Below are positions 43,424 to 51,206 of a DNA stretch of 64,000 nt, piece after piece. The first letter of the stretch is position 1; every line of letters begins with the position of its first letter. A program made the position numbers and the translations under genes. Location of the stretch: assembly GCA_050181915.1 (NCBI GenBank), contig JBFXCS010000001.1, positions 186,001 to 250,000 of the forward strand, in the 5' to 3' direction. The notes beneath the pieces are model-generated. The model had not been told where the DNA came from. It was given only the letters and a program-made list of their open reading frames with translations, and searched no databases. This DNA comes from JBFXCS01 sp050181915 (lineage in GTDB: Bacteria; Actinomycetota; Thermoleophilia; Miltoncostaeales; Miltoncostaeaceae).

Positions 43424-43569
43424 CCCAGGAGAGCTGCGGACCAGCGGCCACGCATCCGGACCTCCCGGCGAAGTGGGATTCGAAACCCAACCATCGCTCG
43501 GGAGGCCCGGATCGAACGATCAGCCGATGCGCAGGTGCGTGGTCAGCGCATCAGGTGGGAAAACAACCG

Positions 43570-44448
43570 TCACTTGCTGGATTCCGTGGGCGTCTGGTCC
43601 CAGTGGATGTGCATCTCGAACTCGAAGGTGCCGAGCGCTGGGGCTCCCGGCTTATTGATGTCGTACTCGTCCCAGGTTCCGGTTCGGCCCGCGAACTCTC
43701 CCGACCCTCCGACGATCACCCCGCGACCGTTCCCCCCCGGCGCAGGCCCCGTGGTCGTGTCCGTGACGACAGAGCCATCCGGACGCGTGAACGTCCGGAG
43801 GTCCGGAGACCCGGTGTTGTCATTCGAGTTGAGCCACAGGACCCCGCGACCCGGGATGCTGACGATCCAGTCGCTCGTGTGGGTGTTGTTCGTCCCCGTA
43901 TTCCCCCACGACGGGAGCATTTCCATCTCGACTCCAAAGCCGATTGGCGTGTCACTGGAGTCCCGGAGCACGAACGGGAAGATCCCGCCCTGAGGGACGG
44001 GCAACGCCTGGAGATCTGGGGGCCAACTTGTCAGCCCGAAGAGCGACCCGCCTGAGAGGGCGAAGATATCGGAGCCCTCCCCAAACACCGCCCCGGCGGT
44101 CGGGTGGGCATTTGTCGCCCCCGCAGGGGTGCCGTGGGAGTAGAAGACCTCTTCGCTCGTCTTGGGGGGCGAGGGCAGAGCCAGAACTGACGATGAGAGG
44201 TACTTCGCGCCGTGCGGGTACCCGTAGGGGTAGGACCCCGGGCATCCGCCAGCGGTGCATCGTGCATGGTTGCGCTTGCTGTCGGGCTTGTTCGTGGCGA
44301 GAGCACCAGTCACCGCCGTGAGAATGAGCGCGGCGGCGCATCCGACCACGACAAGGGCGATGACCGCACGGACACGGTCACCACCGGTCAGATACTTGCG
44401 AAGGGCGCCTGGGCCTCTAGGGCCCGAACGGTCCTCATTACTAGGCAA
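43570..44448 (-). CDS. Membrane-anchored or secreted hypothetical protein
   Basis: 292 residues. TTG start at 44448, chosen for the near-perfect AGGAGGTGAGAC site just upstream. One hydrophobic segment near residues 27-50 (RAVIALVVVGCAAALILTAV), then an exported beta-rich domain with TSDWIVSIPGRGVLWLNSND, RPDGSVVTDTTTGPAPGG and GGSGEFAGRTGTWDEYDI. The last element resembles the GxGxYxGAxG strand of dirigent/AOC-like barrels, so it may be a larger relative of the protein at 31119-31616. Function unknown. Divergent from the LuxR-type regulator. Confidence 0.65.
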   Translation of the reverse strand: MPSNEDRSGPRGPGALRKYLTGGDRVRAVIALVVVGCAAALILTAVTGALATNKPDSKRNHARCTAGGCPGSYPYGYPHGAKYLSSSVLALPSPPKTSEEVFYSHGTPAGATNAHPTAGAVFGEGSDIFALSGGSLFGLTSWPPDLQALPVPQGGIFPFVLRDSSDTPIGFGVEMEMLPSWGNTGTNNTHTSDWIVSIPGRGVLWLNSNDNTGSPDLRTFTRPDGSVVTDTTTGPAPGGNGRGVIVGGSGEFAGRTGTWDEYDINKPGAPALGTFEFEMHIHWDQTPTESSK

Positions 44449-44658
44449 GTCTCACCTCCTGCGTTCCGGGAACGCGTTGGCTGTAGCCAGAGACGCGCCG
44501 TGGGACGGCGCGGAGGTGCCCCTTCCCAGGACCGACGAGCCTCTGCGGACGCCGCCGAAGCGACCTCGATGGCCGAACCTAAGAGCGGGTCGCGCGCGCC
44601 CGCATCCGTCAAATTGACGGGTTCCGCAGTTCGTCCTATCTGCAGGGCGAACCCGTGA

Positions 44659-44689
44659 TTGACGCGGCGGTTAAGGCCACGGTTACATA
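44659..44689 (+). promoter_or_regulatory. Promoter of the LuxR/MalT-like regulator
   Basis: TTGACG at 44659-44664, then TTACAT or TACATA at 44683-44689 (spacer 18-19), ending 6-7 nt before ATG 44696; a leaderless start is likely. Confidence 0.5.
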
Positions 44690-44695
44690 CCTTGC

Positions 44696-47434
44696 ATGTC
44701 GTGGGGGCAGCAGGGAATACCCGACCCTGTCGGGCAACTGCTCGACGAGGGGCGACGGGGCAGGGGCGGGGCGCTCCTGGTGCGCGGCGACCGCGGCGCG
44801 GGCAAGACACGGCTCCTCGCCCAGGTCGCGCAGATGGCAGGCGGGATGCGGGTCGTCCAGGCTGCCGGCGGCCGCTCCGAGCGCAGCGTCCCCTACGCAG
44901 GACTCCATCAGCTGCTCAACCCCCTTCGGGCGGAGATCGGCGAGATCGCCCAGCCGCAGGCCGAGATCCTCTTGAACGCGTTGGACTTGAGGGGAAGACC
45001 CGGACCTGGGCACGGCCCGCTTGCCATCGCGGTCCTCACTCTGCTCGAGGACCTCGCCTCGCGGTGTCCCCTGACCTGCCTGATCGACGACTTCCACTGG
45101 TTCGATTCGGAGTCCGCGGACGTGATCCAGTTCGTCGCCCGTCGGGTCGGCGGAAACCCGATCAGCATGATCCTCTGTGTCGCCCAGGACGGCGACCCGC
45201 TTGACGATCACGGTCTTCACGAGATCGAGATCGAACCGCTGCGGTCGGAGGAGGTGCATGCGCTCGTGTTCGAGCTGAGTGGGCGCACCGCCTCGCCCAT
45301 CGTGTCCGATCTCCTTCACTACTGGAGCGGCGGCAACCCCTTGCTGCTCGTGGAGATGGTGGGCCAGCTCAGCCAAGAGCAGCTGTCGAGTATCGACCTG
45401 CTCCCCGAGGTCCCTCCCGTCAGTCCGGCGGTGGCACGCTCGTTGCCGCTCCAGGCGCTCGATCAGCTTCCCGACGACACCCGGGCGCTGCTGCTGCTCG
45501 CCGCGGCCAATCGAGGCGGGCTGGAGGACGTCGTCCGTGCGGGACAGTCGATGAAGATCGGCCCGGAGGCGTTCGAGCCGGCCGAGGAGATCGGGCTGGT
45601 CTCCCTCTCTGGCAGAACCGTCCGGTTCCAACCTCCGACCGTCGCGGCCGCCCTCTACGCCGCGGCGTCATCAGGCGCCCGCCGCGATGCGCACATGGCC
45701 CTCGCGGGGTGCACCCTGGACGCCGAGCAGAGGGTGTGGCACCTGTGCGCCGCAGCCGTCGGCCCCGACGAGGTCACGGCTGTCGCCGCCGAGATGGCGG
45801 CGGGCCGATGCACGGGAACGCCGCGTGCGCTCTGGTTCCAGGTCCGGTCGGCCGAGCTCAGCGAGACCCCGAGGGAGCGGGTCGGGCGACTCGTGATCGC
45901 CGGGCGGATGGCGTGGGCCCTCGGCGATACGCGGGGGTCCCAGAGCATCCTGGAGCGCGCCGCAAGGATTGCCGCCGATGTCGGTGCGCGTGCCTCTATC
46001 GCCCTCCTGCTGGGCCGCATCAAGACGCGTGCGGGCCATGCGAGAGCCGCCTACAACCTGCTCCTGTCGACGGCGAAGAATCTCACCCCACTCGCGCCGT
46101 CCCTTGCGATGAACCTCTTCGCGGGCGCGCACGAGACGGCCCTCGTGATGGGTAGCCCCATGCTTGCCGCGCCCAAATCTGCGCTGACCTCTGGCGCACT
46201 GGTCCTCGAGAGCGGCTACGCCGACCACATGCCCTTGCCGTGGGCACCGCACCTGATCGAGGCAAAGGAGCAGGGGCTCATGCTCGAGGCGCGTGAGGTC
46301 GAGGCGGTCAACACCGGGTTCTCGGCGTTCTTCCGCGTGATGAGTCAGGGCGACCTCTGCTCGGTGGAGGTTCTCGACGGCATGCGCCGATGCGCTGCGC
46401 TCCTTCGGAGAATGGAGCACAGGGGCGAGCTCCCGTTGATGCTCAGCAGCATGGCGTTCGTCGAATACCAGTGGGGCCTTATGGCCGAGGCGAGACGTAA
46501 TGCCACCGAGGCGCGGGCGCGCGCTGTGGAGACGGGCCAGGAGTTCGCCAACGCACTGAGCATGGCGACCCTCGGGTTCGTCGCCGCTGCGGAGGGCAAG
46601 GAGGAGGAGCTCACCACCCTGGCGTGCGAGGCGAGGGCCTTCGACGTGCATGGCGAGGAGGCGCTCAGCCTCGCTTTGAAGAACATCGGGTGGGCGCAGG
46701 GACACTCACATCTTGCGGCAGGACGGATGTCGGAGGCGTTCGAGCGACTCTACGATCTGGGGACCGCCCAGCGAATCCCAACCCACCACGCCCTCTGGAG
46801 TGCGCCTGACCTGATCGAAGCCGCCGTGCACTGCCGCCGCATGGATGTGGCGCGCGAGGCCCTGTGCCGGTACGCCGTCTGGGTCGAGACCGCGCGGCTG
46901 CCCTGGATGCGGGCCCTGCTCGCCCGAGCCCGCGCGCTCATCTCGGACGGGCCCTTGACGGAGGACTTCTTTCGCCAGTCGCTGGTCCTGCATCCGGGGG
47001 CGTCGCTTCCCATCGAGCGGGCGCGCACCCGTCTCCTATTGGGGGAGCACTTGCGGCGCGTGCGGCGCGTCGGCGAGGCGCGCAAGGAGTTGACGGCGGC
47101 GCAGGGTATGTTCGAGGAGCTAAACGCGGGTGCGTGGGCGGCGCGGGCGGCGGTCGGCCTCAAGGCAAGCGGCGCGGGGCGGCGCAAGCAGGGTCAGCCT
47201 GTCGCGGCGGTCGTCCTCACGGCGCGCGAGCGCCAGATCGCCGAGCTGGCGGCGGGCGGTGACTCCAACCGGGTGATCGCCGAGCGTCTTTTCATCAGCT
47301 CGCGCACCGTCGCCTACCACCTTCAGATCATCTACCGAAAGCTCGGCGTCCGGTCACGTGCAGCCCTCGGAGGCGCGCTCACGCGGGTCAGTTCCGATGC
47401 GAACATGCCGCAGCTGGCAGAAGCGTCGACCTGA
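44696..47434 (+). CDS. Large ATP-binding LuxR-family transcriptional regulator (LAL/MalT-like)
   Basis: 912 residues. N-terminal AAA/STAND ATPase with Walker A VRGDRGAGKTRLLAQ and Walker B-like TCLIDDFHWFDSES; a long helical TPR-like middle (about 300-800); C-terminal LuxR HTH with LTARERQIAELAAGGDSNRV and LFISSRTVAYHLQIIYRKLG. Such proteins bind an inducer with the helical part and switch on nearby catabolic or transport genes. Its place at the head of the transport/oxidoreductase region makes it the likely regulator of that cluster. Less GC-rich codon use than the genes left of the tRNA. Confidence 0.9.
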   Translation: MSWGQQGIPDPVGQLLDEGRRGRGGALLVRGDRGAGKTRLLAQVAQMAGGMRVVQAAGGRSERSVPYAGLHQLLNPLRAEIGEIAQPQAEILLNALDLRGRPGPGHGPLAIAVLTLLEDLASRCPLTCLIDDFHWFDSESADVIQFVARRVGGNPISMILCVAQDGDPLDDHGLHEIEIEPLRSEEVHALVFELSGRTASPIVSDLLHYWSGGNPLLLVEMVGQLSQEQLSSIDLLPEVPPVSPAVARSLPLQALDQLPDDTRALLLLAAANRGGLEDVVRAGQSMKIGPEAFEPAEEIGLVSLSGRTVRFQPPTVAAALYAAASSGARRDAHMALAGCTLDAEQRVWHLCAAAVGPDEVTAVAAEMAAGRCTGTPRALWFQVRSAELSETPRERVGRLVIAGRMAWALGDTRGSQSILERAARIAADVGARASIALLLGRIKTRAGHARAAYNLLLSTAKNLTPLAPSLAMNLFAGAHETALVMGSPMLAAPKSALTSGALVLESGYADHMPLPWAPHLIEAKEQGLMLEAREVEAVNTGFSAFFRVMSQGDLCSVEVLDGMRRCAALLRRMEHRGELPLMLSSMAFVEYQWGLMAEARRNATEARARAVETGQEFANALSMATLGFVAAAEGKEEELTTLACEARAFDVHGEEALSLALKNIGWAQGHSHLAAGRMSEAFERLYDLGTAQRIPTHHALWSAPDLIEAAVHCRRMDVAREALCRYAVWVETARLPWMRALLARARALISDGPLTEDFFRQSLVLHPGASLPIERARTRLLLGEHLRRVRRVGEARKELTAAQGMFEELNAGAWAARAAVGLKASGAGRRKQGQPVAAVVLTARERQIAELAAGGDSNRVIAERLFISSRTVAYHLQIIYRKLGVRSRAALGGALTRVSSDANMPQLAEAST

Positions 47435-47668
47435 GGCGACCCCTCGGCGCGCGGGATCGATCGACAACGACCCGGGAGACCCCTGTCGCGGCCCGGGGCG
47501 GTGACACCGGCGGGGCGCGACGGCGCAGGCGCCTGCTGATCGACGGCCCGAGCGGGTACGGCCGTTCGACGGATGCCCTCCGAATGAGACGAGATTAACC
47601 TCCGGCGCCTCAGCCGTGCTCGAAGGAGCCCATGCGCGCGCGATCTGCGCGTCAGTTGGAGGTTGTGT
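47435..47668. other. Gene-free spacer downstream of the regulator
   Basis: No coding sequence or repeat recognised. Together with the SDR remnant that follows, it forms a 530-bp stretch without an intact gene. Confidence 0.5.
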
Positions 47669-47932
47669 GTCGGAGCGGTTGAAGGACACCTGGTCAAGCC
47701 TTACGGGACGATGCGGCCCATCCCCATCGCGCCGGTGAGGAGCGGGACGTTGGTGAGGTAGTCGCGTTCTTCGCCTCGGATGCCGCTCTCTGGGCGGTGA
47801 TACCTGTCGACGGGGCCCGGTGGTGAAGAACCAGGTCACGCACGACGAGAACGATCTCCGACGGATTCGGCGCAGCGGTGAGGCGCGCCAGGGACCTGGC
47901 CAAGGCAGAACTCGCGGCCGCCGGGGCTCGCT
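47669..47932 (+). pseudogene. Decayed short-chain dehydrogenase (paralogue of the gene at 55398-56273)
   Basis: It starts GTGTCGGAGCGGTTGAAGG (MSERLKG, the start of the intact SDR) and then jumps to HLVKPYGTMRPIPIA, equivalent to HLVEHYETMQPIPIA late in the intact protein, so about 600 bp are deleted. The rest aligns piecewise with VAFFASDAA, VIPVDG, VVKNQVTHDEND, SDGFGAAV and RARDLAKAELAA, in changing frames (at least three shifts). Clearly inactive. Confidence 0.85.
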
Positions 47933-47965
47933 GACGCAGGGGGCGTCGCGCCGGCGCGGTCGGCG

Positions 47966-49485
47966 ATGAATGAGATAGAGGGAGACGTCGTAGTGGACGC
48001 GCGGACGACGGATGAGGAGACGGGTACCCGGCTGACTCTGGCGGTCCTGTCGATTGCGTGCATCGCCTACGTCCTCCAGCAGACCCTAGTAGTGCCGGCC
48101 TTGCCGCACTTCAAGGAGGATCTCGGCACGAGCGCCACATGGGCGGCCTGGATCTTCACCGGCTTCCTTCTGACATCGGCCGTGTCGACCACCCCGCTTG
48201 GGAAGCTAGGCGACACGTACGGCAAGCGGCGCATCCTCGCGGCGTGTCTGGGCATCTTCGTGGTCGGAACGGTCGTCGCCGCCCTCAGCACCTCGATCAC
48301 CGTGCTCATACTCGCGCGCTGCATCCAGGGGGCGGCCGGTGCGGTCTTCCCGCTCGCCTTTGGGATCGTGCGCGACGAGTTCCCGGCTCACAGGGTGGGG
48401 CCTGCCCTGGGCTTCCTGTCGGCCACCTTCGGCGTCGGCGGCGCTCTTGGGCTCGTGCTATCCGGTGTGATTCTCGACGCGTTCAGCTGGCACTGGCTCT
48501 TCTGGCTGGGCGCCGTACCCAGCGTCGTCGCCTTGCTGCTTGTCCTCAAGCTCGTTCCCGAATCCCCAGTGCGAACGCCCTCCCGATTCGACACGTGGGG
48601 CGTCCTGACCCTCACCCTGGGCCTAGGTGCGTTTCTGCTCGCTCTCAGCGAGGGCGCTGACTGGGGCTGGCTGAGCCCCGCCACCGTGGGTCTGCTCGTC
48701 GCCAGCGTGGTCGTCCTGGCCTTCTGGGTGCAGGTGGAGCGTCGCGTGGCCGAACCGATGATGCCGATGACGGTCATGTGGCGGCCGGCGGTGCTGTGGA
48801 CCAATGTGCTGGCACTGGTCGCCGGCTTCTCGCTCTACTCGACGTACTTGCTGGTCCCGACCCTCGTGCAGCTGGGCCACGGCCTGCCGCCCGATGTGGC
48901 TGGGCGGCTCGACGCCGGTCTTTCCGCGAGCGTCGTGGTCGCGGGCCTCTATCTCCTCCCGGCCAGCCTCGCGATGCTGATCGTCGGACCCGTCGGAGGG
49001 CTCCTCGAGCCCCGGGTCGGGGCACGGATCCTCACCATGGCAGGCCTTCTCGGCATCGGCGTGGCGGCGCTCGTCCTCGCCGTGGCGCACGACAGGTCCT
49101 GGACGATCATCGTCGGCACCGCCCTGCTCGGCGCGGGCATCGGCCTCACCCTCTCGATGTTGGCCAAGCTGGTGGTCGACGCGGTGGAGCCTTCCGTGAC
49201 CGGCGTCGTGATGGGGATCAACACCGTCGTGCGGACCATCGGCGGGACGTTCCGGAGGGGGGGGGGGGGGGGGGGCACCTCACCCCGGCGTTCCTCACCG
49301 TCTTCACCGTGGCCGGCACGGAGGGCCTGCCCGCCGACTCGGCATTCACCCTCACGTTCCTGATCGCCGGCGTCGCGTCGATCCTCGGGCTCGCGGCGGT
49401 GATCCCGATTCCTCGCCAGACGATCTGCGCCGAGGTCTCCGGTGCCGGGCCCGCCGAGGTTTCGAGGGGCGCGTCGAACGCCTGA
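47966..49485 (+). pseudogene. MFS transporter (DHA2-like), frame broken by a poly-G tract
   Basis: ATG 47966. About 12-14 helices are seen (VLSIACIAYVLQQTLVVPAL, FTGFLLTSAVSTTPLGKLGD with the loop motif GDTYGKRR, ARCIQGAAGAVFPLAFGIV and others), a drug/metabolite:H+ antiporter. After VVRTIGGTFR the sequence enters 19 consecutive G. The proper continuation (LTPAFLTVFTVAGTEGLPAD up to RGASNA, stop 49485) is in another frame; in the current frame the protein ends at 49363. Some natural sequence, perhaps the FGGQ-like helix start, may be replaced by the G run. The gene is probably intact in the living cell. Confidence 0.75.
49257..49275 (+). repeat. Run of 19 G
   Basis: A homopolymer of 19 G inside the MFS gene. 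Either a phase-variable tract or, more likely, a sequencing/assembly artefact, since two-colour chemistry produces false G runs. Confidence 0.9.
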
Positions 49486-49781
49486 AGGGCGGTCCGAGCA
49501 CTGGCCGCGGACATGTGTCGTGTGCCCGCCGGAGGTCGACCCGCGTTGTCTCTCCCTGGGGCGGGGTTCCGGACCGTGATCCGGGCCGGCGGCAAAATGG
49601 CGTCGATAGCGAGCTGAGCGGCCCCGCCCCTCGTCGTCTGATCATACGATCGCAGGGACCCAGTTACCTGGTCGTTCTACGGATGCAGCGACTTTCGGGG
49701 TCGAAATAGCTTCACCCCCACATTTGGCCGAGTGCCCGCAGAGGACCGGAAATCCGGGCCGAACAAGGGGGGAGAAAAGCT

Positions 49782-51077
49782 ATGTCGTTCCCCGATGGGG
49801 AAGGGCGTCGCACGAGACGTCCGAAAGCGATGCTCGGGATCGCGCTGGCTCTCGCGCTTGCGCTGATCCTGACGCTGGCAGCCTGCGGAGGCGACGATTC
49901 CGACGGAAGTGGCGCGGCGAGCGACGGCGGCTCGTCGGCCAAGGGTACGCCCATCAAGATCGGCAATGTCGGTAGTTACAGCGGTCCCGTGTCGTCGAGT
50001 CTGCTCCCCCTGAAGCTCGGGACGGAGCTGTGGGTCAAGGTCGTCAACGACGCCGGGGGCATCAACGGCCACCCCATCGAGCTGATCACTGCAGATGACG
50101 GCGCCGACGCAGCCAAAGGCCTCACAGCCGTCCGGAAGCTAGTCGAGCAGGACAAAGTCGTGGCGATTGTCGGTCACGGAAGCGCCGTCGAGGCGTCTTG
50201 GGGCAAGTACGTCGAGGAGAAGGGCATCCCCGTCATCGGTGGATCGCCGACCAGCGTGTCGTTCATTACATCACCGATGTTCTTTCCGTCAGCGACTACG
50301 CTCGTCCCGCTGTACTACGGGACGCTTGCGCTGGCGAAGCAGAACGGGCCGAAGTTCGCGTTCCTCTATTGCGTCGAGGGTGTTCCCTGTAAGACCGCGG
50401 CGGAGTTCTCCAAGGACATCGGTAACCAGATCGGCGTTCAGACAGTCTTGAGCACCGCCATCAGCGCCAGTCAGCCCGATTTCACAGCTGTCTGCCAGGC
50501 CGTCAAGCAATCCGGCGCGCAGTCCTACGAGGTCGGTCACGCCTCCGCCGTGCTCATCAAAGTGTCGGATGCCTGCCACGCACAGGGCGTCGACGCGAAG
50601 ATCATCGCGGTCAGCAACACACCAAGCTCGGACTTCCTTAAGAGTCCGGGGTCGAACGGTGCCCTCATTGCGGAGAACAACGCACCGTTCTTTGTCGACT
50701 CGACGCCGGCCACCAAGGAATATCGCGACGCGATTGCCAAGTATCAGCCCGACTGGGACAACGCCGAGGACACCGCTGGCGCCAGTTACGGCTGGATCGC
50801 GGGAAAGCTGTTCGAGGCCGCCGTCAAGGCGTCCGGATCAGACACCGTCACCACGGAGTCGGTTCTCAACGGTCTGTACTCGCTTCCGGCCGGTGAGACC
50901 CTCGGAGGTCTCGCGCCGCCGCTGACCTTCACGAAGGGTAAGCCGGCGAAGGCCAACTGTTACTTCGTCTACGGCATCGAGGACGGGAAGTACACCCTAC
51001 CTCAGGGCATCAAGACCTCGTGTGCGCCAGACGACATCGTGACGCAGATCCTGAGGGACTACTTCGACGTGGAATAG
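49782..51077 (+). CDS. ABC transporter substrate-binding lipoprotein, branched-chain amino acid (LivJ) type
   Basis: 431 residues. Signal peptide with lipobox LTLAAC, then a Ser/Gly linker and a periplasmic-binding-protein type I fold: PIKIGNVGSYSGPVSSSLLP, VKVVNDAGGINGHPIELITA, VGHGSAVEASWGKYVEEKG and GASYGWIAGKLFEAAVKASG. The family captures amino acids, but in actinobacterial catabolic clusters also aromatic acids and amides. ATG 49782 is preceded by a G/A-rich site (GGGGGGAGAAAAGCT). A strong terminator follows, so it can be made in excess over the permease. Confidence 0.93.
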   Translation: MSFPDGEGRRTRRPKAMLGIALALALALILTLAACGGDDSDGSGAASDGGSSAKGTPIKIGNVGSYSGPVSSSLLPLKLGTELWVKVVNDAGGINGHPIELITADDGADAAKGLTAVRKLVEQDKVVAIVGHGSAVEASWGKYVEEKGIPVIGGSPTSVSFITSPMFFPSATTLVPLYYGTLALAKQNGPKFAFLYCVEGVPCKTAAEFSKDIGNQIGVQTVLSTAISASQPDFTAVCQAVKQSGAQSYEVGHASAVLIKVSDACHAQGVDAKIIAVSNTPSSDFLKSPGSNGALIAENNAPFFVDSTPATKEYRDAIAKYQPDWDNAEDTAGASYGWIAGKLFEAAVKASGSDTVTTESVLNGLYSLPAGETLGGLAPPLTFTKGKPAKANCYFVYGIEDGKYTLPQGIKTSCAPDDIVTQILRDYFDVE

Positions 51078-51089
51078 CGGTCCGCATCT

Positions 51090-51120
51090 GCAGCCGGTGC
51101 GCCTCGGGCGCACCGGCTGC
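51090..51120 (+). terminator. Hairpin between binding protein and permease genes
   Basis: Perfect 14-bp arms GCAGCCGGTGCGCC / GGCGCACCGGCTGC with a TCG loop, 12 nt after the stop. Likely a partial terminator setting subunit ratios. Confidence 0.8.
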
Positions 51121-51206
51121 AAGACGGACGCTTCGCCTATGAGGGGCGCCGCACGTCTGCCCCCCGCGTTCGGTGTGAGAGCAGGACGAGATAAGGGGAC
51201 GAGACA

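Noticed and set aside
43470..43500. TGGGATTCGAAACCCA looks like a tRNA T-arm
   Set aside because: No matching acceptor, D or anticodon arms around it; stem-loop geometry is off by one.
49486..49781. Small frames between the MFS gene and the binding protein
   Set aside because: No ribosome site or plausible protein; the region is more likely the promoter of the importer operon.
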